The position numbers and the translations under genes were made by a program. Positions 54,671 to 64,000 of a stretch of 64,000 bases of DNA are shown piece by piece (position 1 is the stretch's first letter; each line of letters begins with the position of its first letter). The notes beneath the pieces are model-generated. The model was not told the origin of the DNA and did not search any database. It worked only from the letters and a program-made list of their open reading frames with translations. The DNA is from Bradyrhizobium sp. 199 (GTDB taxonomy: Bacteria; Pseudomonadota; Alphaproteobacteria; Rhizobiales; Xanthobacteraceae). The DNA is taken from assembly GCF_023073355.1 (NCBI RefSeq), contig NZ_JADPJI010000002.1, forward strand, positions 1,054,001-1,118,000, read 5' to 3'.

Positions 54671-57394
54671 ATGGTCCGAGAGCGCCGCGATCCCGAACAA
54701 CGACCGTCCCCGGAGGCGCTGCTGGAGGCAGCGCGCCGGGAGGAGAGCGTCAGCGGCAAGCTGAAGATCTTCGTCGGCGCCGCGCCCGGCGTCGGCAAGA
54801 CCTATGAGATGCTGCAGAGCGCCCACTCCAAGCGCAAAGCCGGGATCGATGTCGTGGTCGGCTTCGTCGAAACCCATGGCCGCGCCGAGACCGAAGCGTT
54901 GGTGCGAGGGCTCGAGATGGTCCCGCGCAAGCGGCTGGACTACCGCGGCCAGGTCGTCGAGGAGATGGACCTCGATGCCGTGATCGCGCGCCGGCCAAGG
55001 ATTGCACTGGTCGACGAACTCGCCCACACCAATGCGGCCGGCAGCCGTCATCCCAAGCGCTATCTCGACGTGGAGGAGCTGCTCTCCCACGGCATCGATG
55101 TCTACACCGCCGTCAACATCCAGCACATCGAGAGCCTAAACGACGTCGTCGCCCAAATCACGCATGTCCGGGTCCGAGAGACGGTGCCCGATTCCGTGTT
55201 CGACCGCGCCGACGCGATCGAGCTGATCGACCTCACGCCGGACGATCTGATTCAGCGCCTGAGGGAGGGGAAAGTCTATGTGCCCAGGCAAGCCGAGCGG
55301 GCACTGGAGCACTATTTCTCGCCGGGCAATCTGACAGCCTTGCGCGAGCTTGCTTTGCGGCGCACCGCCGAGCGGGTCGACGAGCAGCTGCTCAACCACA
55401 TGCAGGCGAATGCGATTTCCGGGCCCTGGGCCGCGGGCGAGCGCATCCTCGTCTGCATCAGCGAGGATCCGCGCGCGGCCGGCCTCGTGCGCTACACGAA
55501 GCGGCTGGCGGACCGGTTACATGCGCCGTTCACCGCGGTATCGATCGAGACGCGGCGATCCCTGCAATTGTCCGATGAGCAGCGCGATCGGCTGGCCGAT
55601 ACGCTGCGGCTCGCGGAATCGCTCGGCGGCGAGGCGCTGACCATTCCCGCCGTCGGCCGTCGCATCGCCGACGACCTCGTCAATTTCGCGCAAGGCAACA
55701 ACGTCACCCAGATCGTGATCGGCAAGTCGAGCCGCTCGCGCTGGTTCGAGATGACGCGCGGCTCGGTCGTGCATGACCTGGTTCGCCTTGCGGGCAATAT
55801 CAGCGTTCACGTCATCCCCGGCGACGAACTTCCGGCCGAGGATGCGCCCAGGACGGCGGTACCGACCGCGGCGCGATCCGAGCCGTTCAATCCGCTGCCT
55901 TACCTGAAGGCGCTGGGCATCGTCCTGATCGGCCTCGGCGCCGCCGTACTGCTCCAGCCGCGGTTCGGCATCGAGAATGTCGATCTCGTGCTGTTGACGG
56001 CGGTGGTTACGGTTGCGGCCCGCTACGGGCTGTTGCCGTCGTTGCTTGCGACTGTCGCGGCCTCGCTCTGTTATAATTTCTTTTTTCTGCCGCCGATCTA
56101 CACCTTCACGATCACGGACCCGACCAACGTCGCCGCCTTCGTGCTGTTCACGGCGGTGGCGATGATCGTCTCCAATGTCGCGGCGCGCGTGCGCACGCAG
56201 GCTGACGCGGCTCTCGGCCGGATCAGAATGTCCGAGCAGCTCTACGCTTTCAGCCGCAAGCTGGCGGGCACCGCTACGCTCGACGACGTGTTGTGGGCGA
56301 CGGCCTACCAGATCGCGTTGATGCTGAAGGTCCGCGTGGTGCTTCTGCTGCCGGAAGAAGGCCTGCTCACGGTGAAATCCGGCTACCCGCCTGAAGACGA
56401 GCTCGATCAGGCGGACCTCGCCGCGGCCAACTGGGCCTGGAGCAACGACCGCCCCGCCGGCCGTGGCTCGGATACCTTGCCGGGCGCAAAACGGCTATTC
56501 CTGCCGATGCGCACCGGGCGCCGCCCGATCGGCGTCATCGGCATCGACAACGACCGCGCCGGGCCACTGCTGACGCCGGACCAGCGCCGGCTGCTGGATG
56601 CGCTGGTGGACCAGGGCGCGCTGGCGATCGAGCGCGTGCTGCTGGTCGAGGATATGGACCGCGTCAAGCGCACGGTCGAATCCGAGCGCCTGCGCTCGGC
56701 GCTCCTCACCTCGATCTCGCACGATTTGAAGACGCCGCTTGCCTCGGTGCTGGGCGCGGCTTCGACCATGCGTGATCTCGCCGGTGCCTTGTCCGACACC
56801 GAGAAGCGCGACCTGCTCGCCACCGTGATCGACGAATCCGAACGGCTTAACCGCTTCATCGCCAACCTGCTCGACATGACCAAGATCGAATCCGGCGCCA
56901 TCGTACCCAACGCAGCGCTGCACGATCTCGGCGAGATCGTGGGCAGCGCGCTGGCTCGCGCGGCCAAGATCCTGGCGGCCCACAAGGTCGAGCTGGTGCT
57001 GGCCGCCGATCTGCCGATGCTGCAGCTCGATGCCGTGCTGTTCGAGCAGGTGCTGTTCAACCTGCTCGACAACGCCGCAAAATATTCGCCGCCCGACACG
57101 ACGGTGTCGATCCGCAGCCGCCGCGACAGCGATCGTGTCGTGCTTGAGATCGCGGACGAGGGGGTCGGCATCCCGCCCGACGAGCTCGAGAGCGTATTCG
57201 ACAAATTCTATCGCGTGCAGAAGGGCGATCATGTCCGCCCTGGGACAGGCCTTGGCCTTGCCATCTCCCGGGGCTTCGTCGAGGCGATGCGCGGCACGAT
57301 CTCGGCCGCCAACCGGAGCAACCGGAGCGGCGCTGTCCTCACCGTCCGTCTTCCCGTTCCGGCACAAGGCCGCGCATTGGATACCGCCGCATGA
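54671..57394 (+). CDS. kdpD: KdpD, sensor histidine kinase
   Basis: A 907-residue sensor of potassium limitation and turgor. ATG 54671 is the best start, though its ribosome site is weak; a TTG 21 codons upstream is the alternative and would overlap kdpC. Domains in order: KdpD nucleotide-binding domain with GAAPGVGKT at residues 36-44, USP-like domain (about 250-370), four membrane helices (about 400-500), GAF-like domain (about 525-660), then the kinase with phospho-accepting His684 in SISHDLKTPLASVLGA and a GHKL ATPase ending GTGLGLAISRGFVEAM. It phosphorylates KdpE. Confidence 0.96.
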   Translation: MVRERRDPEQRPSPEALLEAARREESVSGKLKIFVGAAPGVGKTYEMLQSAHSKRKAGIDVVVGFVETHGRAETEALVRGLEMVPRKRLDYRGQVVEEMDLDAVIARRPRIALVDELAHTNAAGSRHPKRYLDVEELLSHGIDVYTAVNIQHIESLNDVVAQITHVRVRETVPDSVFDRADAIELIDLTPDDLIQRLREGKVYVPRQAERALEHYFSPGNLTALRELALRRTAERVDEQLLNHMQANAISGPWAAGERILVCISEDPRAAGLVRYTKRLADRLHAPFTAVSIETRRSLQLSDEQRDRLADTLRLAESLGGEALTIPAVGRRIADDLVNFAQGNNVTQIVIGKSSRSRWFEMTRGSVVHDLVRLAGNISVHVIPGDELPAEDAPRTAVPTAARSEPFNPLPYLKALGIVLIGLGAAVLLQPRFGIENVDLVLLTAVVTVAARYGLLPSLLATVAASLCYNFFFLPPIYTFTITDPTNVAAFVLFTAVAMIVSNVAARVRTQADAALGRIRMSEQLYAFSRKLAGTATLDDVLWATAYQIALMLKVRVVLLLPEEGLLTVKSGYPPEDELDQADLAAANWAWSNDRPAGRGSDTLPGAKRLFLPMRTGRRPIGVIGIDNDRAGPLLTPDQRRLLDALVDQGALAIERVLLVEDMDRVKRTVESERLRSALLTSISHDLKTPLASVLGAASTMRDLAGALSDTEKRDLLATVIDESERLNRFIANLLDMTKIESGAIVPNAALHDLGEIVGSALARAAKILAAHKVELVLAADLPMLQLDAVLFEQVLFNLLDNAAKYSPPDTTVSIRSRRDSDRVVLEIADEGVGIPPDELESVFDKFYRVQKGDHVRPGTGLGLAISRGFVEAMRGTISAANRSNRSGAVLTVRLPVPAQGRALDTAA

Positions 57395-58080
57395 GCGCAG
57401 CGCGGATCAAGGTCCTGGTCATCGACGATGAGCCGCCGATCCGCAAATTGTTGCGGATGGGGCTGACGACGCAAGGCTATGAAATCCTGGAGGCGTCGAA
57501 CGGCAAGATGGCGCTGGAGAAGCTTGTTGAGGAGCCGGCGCTGATCATTCTCGATCTCGGCCTGCCCGACGTTCAGGGACACGAGCTGCTGCGCACCATT
57601 CGCGCCCGCAACGAGAGCGTGCCGATCGTGGTGCTGTCGAGCCGCGGCGACGAAGCCGGCAAGGTACAGGCGCTCGATCTCGGCGCCGACGATTATCTGA
57701 CCAAGCCGTTCGGCATGGACGAACTGCTGGCCCGCCTGCGCGCCGCGCTGCGGCACCAGCTTCAGGTACAGGGCGAACGCCCGGTGTTTCGCACCGGAGA
57801 TCTCTCGGTCGATCTCGTTCGACGCATCGTCAAAGTCGGCGAGCGTGAGGTCAAGCTGTCGCCGAAGGAATATGACCTGCTGCGCGTGCTCGTGCAGCAC
57901 GCCGGCAAGGTGCTGACCCACCGCTTCCTGCTGAGGGAGCTGTGGGACGAACTGACCGACGCGCAATATCTGCGCGTCTATGTCCGCCAGCTCCGCCAGA
58001 AGATCGAAGCCGATCCGGAACGGCCGCAATATGTACTGACTGAGACGGGGATCGGATACCGGTTGAAGGCGGGGGATTGA
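57391..58080 (+). CDS. kdpE: KdpE, response regulator
   Basis: A 229-residue OmpR-type regulator. The ATG overlaps the kdpD stop (ATGA). The receiver domain has Asp55 in LIILDLGLPD, Thr/Ser and Lys in the SSRGDEAGKVQALDLGADDYLTKPF segment. The DNA-binding winged helix covers residues about 130-228 (VKLSPKEYDLLRVLVQHAGKV, YVRQLRQKIE). It activates kdp transcription, probably from the region upstream of 49719. Confidence 0.97.
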   Translation: MSAARIKVLVIDDEPPIRKLLRMGLTTQGYEILEASNGKMALEKLVEEPALIILDLGLPDVQGHELLRTIRARNESVPIVVLSSRGDEAGKVQALDLGADDYLTKPFGMDELLARLRAALRHQLQVQGERPVFRTGDLSVDLVRRIVKVGEREVKLSPKEYDLLRVLVQHAGKVLTHRFLLRELWDELTDAQYLRVYVRQLRQKIEADPERPQYVLTETGIGYRLKAGD

Positions 58081-58114
58081 TGGTATCGCTTGTGGCGCGA
58101 TGCTGTCCCCGCAT

Positions 58115-58203
58115 CGTCATTGCGCGCGGAGCGAAGCAATCCAGGAATCTCTCCGCGGAGGTCGTCTGGATTGCTTCGTCGCAAGAGCTTCTCGGAACGA
58201 CGC
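58115..58203. repeat. palindromic intergenic repeat, family B (copy 2)
   Basis: The arms CGTCATTGCG...GCGAAGCAATCCAG and CTGGATTGCTTCG...ACG match the element at 29376-29456, though this copy is less symmetric on its right side. It fills the gap between kdpE and the convergent Ku gene. Confidence 0.75.
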
Positions 58204-58209
58204 AGTAAG

Positions 58210-59091
58210 TCAGCCCGCCTTCCTGTGCCTTGCCGTCGACCGGTGCGCCTTCTTCGCGGCTCCGTGCCGCCCCGTTGCACGGCGCGGATGCGACTTTGCG
58301 GCTTTCTTCCCGCCGCGTCCCTTCAGGCTCTGCTTCAGCGCGTCCATGAGATTGACGACGTTGCTCGGCCGCTCCTCGGGTTCGGGCAGTTCGATCTTCT
58401 TGCCGCTGGCCTTGCGCTTCACCAGCGCCTTCAGCGCGTTCTCGTACTCGTCCTTGAACTTGCCGGGGTCGAAATGCGCGGCCTTGGTCTGCAGGATGTG
58501 GCCGGCGAGCTCGACCATGTCCTTGGTGATCTTCGGGCTCTTGATGTCGCCGAAGAACTCGCCTTCGTCGCGCAGCTCGTAAGGAAAGCGCAGCGTGGTG
58601 CCGAGCAGGCCCTTGCCGAGCGGCTCGATCGCCATGATGTGCTCGCGGTTGGTGAGAACGATCTTGGCGAGTGCCACGCGTTCCTGGTCCTTCATGGCGT
58701 CGCGGATCACCGCGAACGCGTCGACCGCAGCCTTGCCGTCGGGCGCGATGTAATAGGGATGATTGAGATAGCGCTGGTCGATCTCCTCGCTCGGTACGAA
58801 GCTCTCGATGTCGATGGTGTGGTTGCTCTCGATCTGGACCGCCTCGAGCTCCTCCGGTTCAATCTCGACATATTTCCCCTTGCGCAGCTCGTAACCGCGC
58901 CCCTTCTGGTCGCTCTCGACGACATCGCCGGTTTCGGCATCGATCATCTGCTGCTTGAGCCGGTTGCCGGTCTCGCGGTTGATCAGGTGAAACCGCGTCT
59001 TCTCGGCCGCAGTGGTCGCCGGATAAAGCACCACCGGACAGCTGACCAGCGACAGCTTCAACGTTCCCTTCCAATAGGCGCGCGGTGCCAT
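58210..59091 (-). CDS. ku: Ku, non-homologous end-joining DNA-end-binding protein
   Basis: A 293-residue bacterial Ku. The start at 59091 follows GGAG at six bases and opens on [19 protein letters not shown], the standard N-terminus. [26 protein letters not shown] and the core [17 protein letters not shown] are diagnostic, and a Lys/Arg/His-rich tail (about 35 residues) provides a DNA-binding extension. It forms a ring on DNA ends and recruits LigD, whose gene is divergent 117 bases away. The open frame continues upstream through ligD antisense, but is not coding there. Confidence 0.96.
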   Translation of the reverse strand: MAPRAYWKGTLKLSLVSCPVVLYPATTAAEKTRFHLINRETGNRLKQQMIDAETGDVVESDQKGRGYELRKGKYVEIEPEELEAVQIESNHTIDIESFVPSEEIDQRYLNHPYYIAPDGKAAVDAFAVIRDAMKDQERVALAKIVLTNREHIMAIEPLGKGLLGTTLRFPYELRDEGEFFGDIKSPKITKDMVELAGHILQTKAAHFDPGKFKDEYENALKALVKRKASGKKIELPEPEERPSNVVNLMDALKQSLKGRGGKKAAKSHPRRATGRHGAAKKAHRSTARHRKAG

Positions 59092-59208
59092 TCCATTCTC
59101 CAGCGTTTTCAGTGCGTTTTGGAACCCCAACCCTGCCATCGGGTTTTGGTTCCGGGCGGGAGTCTGGCCGTGATAGGCTTGAACGCCGAAAGAGAAGCGG
59201 GACTGGTC

Positions 59209-61908
59209 GTGCTGCAAAAACTCTCCACTTACCGACAGAAGCGTGATTTCGAGAAGACGCCCGAGCCATCGGGCAAATCCGCAGTGGCGCCGTCGAAGCA
59301 GCGGCGATTCGTGATCCAGAAGCACGATGCGAGCCGGCTCCACTACGATCTCAGGCTCGAATTCGACGGCGTGTTCAAGTCCTGGGCCGTGACGAAAGGG
59401 CCCTCGCTCGATCCGCACGACAAGCGGCTGGCGGTCGAGGTGGAAGACCATCCGCTCGACTATGGCGATTTCGAAGGCACCATTCCGGAAGGGCAGTATG
59501 GCGGCGGCACGGTGATGCTGTGGGACCGCGGCACCTGGGAAGCGGAAGACGCCGAGCGCGGATTCAAGAAAGGCGATTTGAAATTCACCCTGCATGGGGA
59601 CAAGCTGCACGGGAGCTGGGTGCTGGTGCGCATGCGCAACGACCGCACCGGCGGCAAGCGCACCAACTGGCTCCTGATCAAGCACCGCGACGAATTTGCC
59701 CGCGAGGGTGCGGACAATAACATTCTCGACGAAGATAAATCGATCGCCTCCGGCCGCGCGATGGAGCAGATCGCCGAAGGCAAGGGCCGCGCGCCGAAAC
59801 CGTTCATGCTGGCGAAAGGTGCCAAGACCAAGGCCGATGCGGTCTGGCAATCCAACCGGGCCGAGGAAGCCAAAGGGCAAACCGTCAAGCCGGCCCCCCG
59901 CACGGCATTGAAAGCCGGCAAGACCTTCAAGAGCAGGACCTTCAATGGGGCTGGAAAGAAGAAAGCGACGACCGCGACCAACGCTGGGAAGGTGGCCGAG
60001 ATGCCGGACTTCGTGGCGCCGCAGCTCTGTACGCTGGTCGAGCGGCCGCCGGCCGGCGAGGGCTGGTGCCACGAGATCAAGTTCGACGGCTATCGCGTGC
60101 AGCTCCGGGTCGAGAACGGCGAGGCGACGCTGAAGACGCGCAAAGGCCTCGACTGGACTGGCAAGTTCGGCTCCATTGCCAAGGAGGCGGCTGCACTGCC
60201 GGACGTGATGATCGACGGCGAGATCGTCGCGCTTGACCACAACGGCGCGCCGAATTTCTCCTCACTTCAGGCTGCGCTGTCGGACGGGAAGACCGATGAG
60301 CTGATCTTCTTTGCCTTCGACCTGCTGTTCGCGGAGGGGCAGGATTACCGCCGGCTGGCGCTCGGCGAGCGCAAGGCGCGGCTCAAGGAGCTGCTGGAAT
60401 CCCGCAAGCGCAAATCGAGCCAGATCCGCTATGTCGAGCATTTCGAGAGCGGCGGCGATGCGGTGCTGCAATCGGCCTGCAAGCTCGAGCTCGAAGGCGT
60501 GGTGTCGAAGAAGCTGGACGCGCCCTATCGCTCCGGCCGTACCGAGAGCTGGGTCAAGGCCAAATGTCGCGCCGGGCATGAGGTGGTGATCGGCGGCTAC
60601 AAGACCACCAACGGCAAATTCCGCTCGTTGATGGCCGGCGTGCATCGCGGCGACCATCTCGCCTTTGTCGGCATGGTCGGCACCGGCTTCGGCGCCGACA
60701 AGGTCAAGCGCATCATGCCGTCCTTGAAAGCGATGGCGGCCAAGGAAAGTCCCTTCGGCGGCAAGAACGCACCGAAGAAGAGCCGCGAGGTGCACTGGCT
60801 GAAGCCGGAGCTGGTCGCGGAGATCGAGTTCGCCGGATTCACCGCCGACGGCAATATCCGCCAGGCCGCGTTCAAGGGCTTGCGGCAGGACAAGCCCGCC
60901 GAGGAGGTCGGGGCGGAGACGCCAGCCGACACCGAGCTCGCCAAGCCCACAGCCAGCAAGCGCGTGGCGAAGTCGGCCAAGCGATCGAAGGACGCCGGCA
61001 CGGCCGAAGTGATGGGCGTCGTCATCTCCAAGCCGGACAAGGAGCTCTGGCCGGATGGCGGTGACGGCGAGGGCGTGACGAAGCTCGATCTCGCCCGCTA
61101 TTTCGAGGCGGTCGGGACCTGGATGATCGATCATCTGAAGGGCCGCCCGTGCTCGATCGTGCGTGCGCCCGACGGCATCGGCGGCGAAAAGTTCTTTCAG
61201 CGTCATGCCATGCAGGGCACTTCGAACCTGATCGAGCTGGCCAAGGTCTCGGGCGATCGTAAACCCTATTTGCAGATCGATCGCGTCGAAGGGCTTGCCG
61301 CCGTTGCGCAGATCGGCGGCGTCGAGCTGCATCCCTGGAATTGCGCGCCAAACGCCTATGATACGCCGGGCCGGCTGGTGTTCGATCTCGATCCGGCGCC
61401 TGACGTCGGGTTCGCCGGTGTGGTGGAGGCGGCCAAGGAGATGCGGCAGCGGCTGACCGATATCGGCATGGAGAGCTTCTGCAAGACCACGGGCGGCAAG
61501 GGCCTGCATGTCGTCGTGCCGCTGCGCCACGGCGCGCGCGACCAGGTGAGCTGGAAGGAAGCCAAGGCCTTTGCGCAAGGCGTCTGCCAGTGGATGGCCG
61601 ATGAAAGTCCAGAGCGCTATCTGCTCAACATGTCGAAGAAGCTGCGTGAGGGAAAGATCTTCCTCGACTATCTCCGCAACGACCGCATGTCGACGGCGGT
61701 GGGACCGTTATCGCCGCGGGCACGCGCGGGTGCCACGGTGTCGATGCCGGTCACCTGGGCGCAGGTGAAGAGCGATCTCGATCCGAAGCGATATACGCTG
61801 CGAACCGTGCCGGGCTTGCTGCCGCGCTCGAAGGCGTGGGAGGGCTATGAGGATGCGGCCGTATCGATCAAGGCGGCGATCAAGAAGCTGTCAGGGAAAA
61901 GGAAGTAG
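59209..61908 (+). CDS. ligD: LigD, multifunctional NHEJ DNA ligase
   Basis: An 899-residue enzyme starting at GTG 59209 with GGGA upstream; a GTG at 59170 is a possible alternative. Order of domains: 3'-phosphoesterase (about 30-180, His39 in [15 protein letters not shown]), ATP-dependent ligase (about 265-560, adenylated Lys291 in EIKFDGYRV), then the primase-like polymerase (about 600-890, metal-binding Asp726 and Asp728 in FDLDPAP). A Lys/Ala/Thr-rich linker joins the first two. It processes, fills and seals ends held by Ku. Confidence 0.96.
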   Translation: MLQKLSTYRQKRDFEKTPEPSGKSAVAPSKQRRFVIQKHDASRLHYDLRLEFDGVFKSWAVTKGPSLDPHDKRLAVEVEDHPLDYGDFEGTIPEGQYGGGTVMLWDRGTWEAEDAERGFKKGDLKFTLHGDKLHGSWVLVRMRNDRTGGKRTNWLLIKHRDEFAREGADNNILDEDKSIASGRAMEQIAEGKGRAPKPFMLAKGAKTKADAVWQSNRAEEAKGQTVKPAPRTALKAGKTFKSRTFNGAGKKKATTATNAGKVAEMPDFVAPQLCTLVERPPAGEGWCHEIKFDGYRVQLRVENGEATLKTRKGLDWTGKFGSIAKEAAALPDVMIDGEIVALDHNGAPNFSSLQAALSDGKTDELIFFAFDLLFAEGQDYRRLALGERKARLKELLESRKRKSSQIRYVEHFESGGDAVLQSACKLELEGVVSKKLDAPYRSGRTESWVKAKCRAGHEVVIGGYKTTNGKFRSLMAGVHRGDHLAFVGMVGTGFGADKVKRIMPSLKAMAAKESPFGGKNAPKKSREVHWLKPELVAEIEFAGFTADGNIRQAAFKGLRQDKPAEEVGAETPADTELAKPTASKRVAKSAKRSKDAGTAEVMGVVISKPDKELWPDGGDGEGVTKLDLARYFEAVGTWMIDHLKGRPCSIVRAPDGIGGEKFFQRHAMQGTSNLIELAKVSGDRKPYLQIDRVEGLAAVAQIGGVELHPWNCAPNAYDTPGRLVFDLDPAPDVGFAGVVEAAKEMRQRLTDIGMESFCKTTGGKGLHVVVPLRHGARDQVSWKEAKAFAQGVCQWMADESPERYLLNMSKKLREGKIFLDYLRNDRMSTAVGPLSPRARAGATVSMPVTWAQVKSDLDPKRYTLRTVPGLLPRSKAWEGYEDAAVSIKAAIKKLSGKRK

Positions 61909-61936
61909 GTCCTTGCGACGGGCGCAACCCCCGTAA

Positions 61937-62020
61937 GGGTGGGCAAAGCGAAGCGTGCCCACCACCTTCTTGTTGCGGCGAGGAAAAGTGGGCACGGCGC
62001 AAGAGCGCTTTTGCCCACCC
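61937..62020. repeat. palindromic intergenic repeat, family D
   Basis: GGGTGGGCAAAGCG and CGCTTTTGCCCACCC form outer arms, with inner CGTGCCCACC and GTGGGCACG. It lies between the convergent ligD and DUF3309-type genes and could terminate both. No second copy is seen in the window. Confidence 0.75.
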
Positions 62021-62038
62021 GAAATCCTCGCTGTATCG

Positions 62039-62203
62039 CTAGATCCTTCCCAGCAGAAGCAAGATCAGCAGGATGACGATGACGAGCCCGAGGCCGCCGC
62101 CGCCGTAATAGCCGGTGCCATAGAACGGGCCGCCGCCGATGCCGCTGAAGCCGCCAAGCAGGGCGATGACCAGAATGATCAGAATGATCGTACCGATTGA
62201 CAT
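62039..62203 (-). CDS. DUF3309-family micro membrane protein
   Basis: A 54-residue protein with two hydrophobic segments (GTIILIILVIALLGG and GLGLVIVILLILLLLGRI) around a Gly/Tyr-rich loop (GGGPFYGTGYYGGGG). The start at 62203 has GAGGAG six bases upstream; a start 13 codons earlier is less likely. The closing LLLLGRI is the hallmark of the DUF3309 family of proteobacterial membrane proteins of unknown function, often stress-related. Confidence 0.85.
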   Translation of the reverse strand: MSIGTIILIILVIALLGGFSGIGGGPFYGTGYYGGGGLGLVIVILLILLLLGRI

Positions 62204-62382
62204 GCAAATCTCCTCAGCCCTTTGTTGAAAGGGTCGTTGCAACCTGTCCCGTGGTGCGGGGGCAACTTGCCGCAGGTTCTAAAGTTCCGGCTTTGAAACA
62301 ATGCGGGAGGATCAACTTGCATGGAACCTTTGTGCATGCGGCCGGCATACTATGTGAGAGTCAATCACAGTAGGGGAGGGCC

Positions 62383-62700
62383 ATGTCAGCACCGCTCGTC
62401 GTTTCGATTCCGCATCGTCTTGGCCGCGAGGAGGCCGTGCGCCGGTTGAAAACGGGACTGGGCCGTGCCGCGGCAAGCATTCCCGTGATGCAGGTCGAGC
62501 AAGAGAGCTGGAGCGGAGACACGATGAATTTCCGCATCCGCGCGCTCGGGCAGATCGCGAGCGGTCAGGTCGACGTCGGCGATGATCAGGTCCGGGTCGA
62601 GGTGGTGCTGCCCTGGCTGTTGCAGCGCTTTGCCGAGATGGCGCAGGCCGTGATCAAGAAGCGCGGCCAGTTGCTGCTGACCAAGGACGGGGGCAAGTAA
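62383..62700 (+). CDS. polyhydroxyalkanoic acid system family protein
   Basis: A 105-residue protein with GGGAGGG before the ATG. LVVSIPHRLGREEAVRRLKTGL and the ending VVLPWLLQRFAEMAQAVIKKRGQLLL match the PHA-granule-region family (PHA_gran_rgn), small proteins associated with polyhydroxyalkanoate storage. No PHA genes are adjacent. It ends two bases from the convergent treY stop. Confidence 0.87.
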   Translation: MSAPLVVSIPHRLGREEAVRRLKTGLGRAAASIPVMQVEQESWSGDTMNFRIRALGQIASGQVDVGDDQVRVEVVLPWLLQRFAEMAQAVIKKRGQLLLTKDGGK

Positions 62701-62702
62701 CT

Positions 62703-64000
62703 TCAGCCGCGTTGCCGGGGCGGGTTCGCCGCGCTCGTGCTGCGGGCCTCGACGACAAAGGCGGGAAAATCACGGAAGGCCTGCGAGAGCGGCAGTTCGT
62801 TGCCTGCAAAACTCGCCGCAGCATAGCCCGTGACATCAACGGTTGCGTCGAAGCCTTCGAGCGTGGGCCATTCCCGCCCGGCTTGTGTGAACGGCGCGAA
62901 CTGACGCCCGACGACGACGATCGCGGCAGCGCGGCCGTAGCGGCGGGCGAAGGCAATGAGATGGTCGGCATGTGCGCCGCGCACCGCCAGCGGTTCGTAG
63001 TCGCCTTGAGCGAAAACGTCGGCGAGCTCATTGCGCAGCTTGAGGAGACGCCGTGTCCAGCCCAGTTTGATCAGGCCGTCCGGCCAGCTCTTGACCAGAC
63101 CATGCCAATCCGGATCGTTCAGTGAGCTCAGCACCGCGTGCCGCGCGGCAAAGTCGACCGGGCGACGGTTGTCGGGGTCGACCAGCGACAGGTCCCAGAA
63201 TTCAGTGCCCTGATAGAAGTCGGGCACGCCGGGCAGAGTCGCCTTCAGGGTGAGCTGGCTCAGAGAGTTCAACATGCCGAGCAGTGCGAGGCGGCGGGCC
63301 AGCGTTTGCAGCGCCTCCAGGAATTCGCCCGACAGCGCCGGGTCGAGGATCTTGTCGACGAAGCTCTTCACGCCGTTCTCATAGGCCTCATGCGGATTGA
63401 GCCAGCTGGTCTCTTCCTTGCCCTCGCGCGCGGCCTTCAGCGCATAAGCCTGGATGCGCTCGACGAAATCGGCATCGACCGGCGCCTGCAGTGGCCAGGC
63501 CCCGAGCAGCGTCTGGTAGAGCATGTATTCGAACGTCGCCGACGGTGCGCGGAAATTGCCCTGAAGCGTGAGGTGCGGCGCGTTCAATACCTTCCAGCGT
63601 GAAACCGCGCTGGTCCATTCGCCGGGAATTTCGCTGAGCGCCGCGATCCGCGCGCGGGCGTCCTCGCCGCGTTTGGTGTCATGCGTGGCGGTCGCCGTCA
63701 TTCCTTGCGGCCATTCCTTGGCGCGGGCCTGCATGGCCTCGTGGAAAGCGGGAACAGTGAGGCCGGTGCTGGCGGGGTCGCCGCCGACCTCGTTGAGGGC
63801 GAGCAGCCGGTGGAACTGATAGAACGCGGTGTCCTCCAGCGACTTCGCCATCATCGGCCCGGTGAATTGCTGCAGCTTCAGCGCGAAGCGGCGCACGCGC
63901 GGGACACTGTGGGGCGGACGACCGGGCTTGAGCAGGTCCATGGTCAGCGCGTCGCGCAGGAAATCGAAGATGCCTTCGTCCGCGGCGAACCATTCCGAAC
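62703..64000 (-). CDS. treY: malto-oligosyltrehalose synthase, C-terminal part (runs off the right edge)
   Basis: The last 432 residues of TreY, which isomerises the reducing end of malto-oligosaccharides to an alpha-1,1 bond for trehalose synthesis. The frame stays open to position 64000, so the internal ATG at 63941 is not the start. Diagnostic segments are SEWFAADEGIFDFLRDALT, FTGPMMAKSLEDTAFYQFHRLLALNEVGGDP, GMTATATHDTKRGEDARARIAAL, KATLPGVPDFYQGTEFWDLSLVDPDNRRPVD and the ending with FVVEARSTS. treX/treZ are expected beyond the edge. Confidence 0.96.
   Translation of the reverse strand, partial: SEWFAADEGIFDFLRDALTMDLLKPGRPPHSVPRVRRFALKLQQFTGPMMAKSLEDTAFYQFHRLLALNEVGGDPASTGLTVPAFHEAMQARAKEWPQGMTATATHDTKRGEDARARIAALSEIPGEWTSAVSRWKVLNAPHLTLQGNFRAPSATFEYMLYQTLLGAWPLQAPVDADFVERIQAYALKAAREGKEETSWLNPHEAYENGVKSFVDKILDPALSGEFLEALQTLARRLALLGMLNSLSQLTLKATLPGVPDFYQGTEFWDLSLVDPDNRRPVDFAARHAVLSSLNDPDWHGLVKSWPDGLIKLGWTRRLLKLRNELADVFAQGDYEPLAVRGAHADHLIAFARRYGRAAAIVVVGRQFAPFTQAGREWPTLEGFDATVDVTGYAAASFAGNELPLSQAFRDFPAFVVEARSTSAANPPRQRG

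Noticed and set aside
58090..59208. In-frame extension of ligD by 373 codons
   Set aside because: This stretch is antisense to Ku, and the LigD family starts at about the GTG at 59209.
59092..60240. In-frame extension of Ku upstream of its start
   Set aside because: It runs antisense through ligD; Ku starts at 59091 with a ribosome site and the standard N-terminus.

Overview
The window looks like a chromosomal segment of a Bradyrhizobium-type alphaproteobacterium (Rhizobiales). The reasons are the high GC content with strong third-position GC bias, the large number of periplasmic-binding-protein transporters, a ROSE-type RNA thermometer in front of an Hsp20 gene, a Ku/LigD end-joining pair, and several families of palindromic intergenic repeats of the kind that are scattered through bradyrhizobial genomes. 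The genus is inferred from these features, not measured. No rRNA, tRNA, CRISPR array, prophage or intact insertion sequence was seen.

Layout. 1-2.4 kb: a small protein that resembles a detached subtilase prodomain, followed by a cytoplasmic-looking S8 serine protease with a repeated decapeptide near its C-terminus. 2.5-12.6 kb: a transport and oxidation block with an oligopeptide-type binding protein, an NlpA/MetQ-type binding protein, a luciferase-like flavin monooxygenase, two AhpD/CMD-type proteins, and a complete branched-chain-amino-acid-type ABC transporter with fused LivH-LivM permeases. 12.6-21.4 kb: mostly single genes (HerA-like ATPase, YkgJ-type cysteine-cluster protein, ketopantoate-reductase-like protein, Tat-exported dienelactone hydrolase, serine hydrolase, NAD-dependent epimerase-like protein, CbbY-like HAD phosphatase, SnoaL-like protein). 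21.4-29.4 kb: a hexuronate/aldonate catabolic locus (fructuronate reductase, FadR-type regulator with a clear operator, TRAP transporter, idonate dehydrogenase-like enzyme, mannonate dehydratase). 29.5-38.7 kb: a catabolic locus with two Asp/Glu-racemase-like proteins, a ThDP enzyme, a DadA-like oxidase and an SDR, beside an oppositely oriented operon of a binding protein, an FAD-dependent reductase and an IclR regulator.

38.9-41.8 kb is a heat-shock locus: a candidate sigma-32 promoter, a ROSE thermometer, two Hsp20 genes, two small proteins and a DegP/HtrA protease. 41.9-48.6 kb holds a Tat-exported fumarylacetoacetate-hydrolase-family protein, a small secreted protein, a CoA-ester module (MaoC hydratase, CitE-like lyase, acyl-CoA dehydrogenase, acyl-CoA ligase) and uracil phosphoribosyltransferase. 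49.4-58.1 kb is a complete kdp potassium-uptake operon with its KdpD/KdpE two-component system, accompanied by two extra micro-ORFs and preceded by an unusual inverted repeat and a perfect palindrome. 58.2-61.9 kb is the divergent Ku/LigD non-homologous end-joining pair. The window closes with a DUF3309-type micro membrane protein, a polyhydroxyalkanoate-system protein and the 3' part of treY, which runs off the right edge.

Most of the window is ordinary, well-known biology. The observations most worth a second look are the subtilase with its detached prodomain and codon-diverged decapeptide repeat, the micro-ORFs around kdpF, the inverted repeat and palindrome upstream of kdp, and the small overlapping ORFs of the heat-shock locus.
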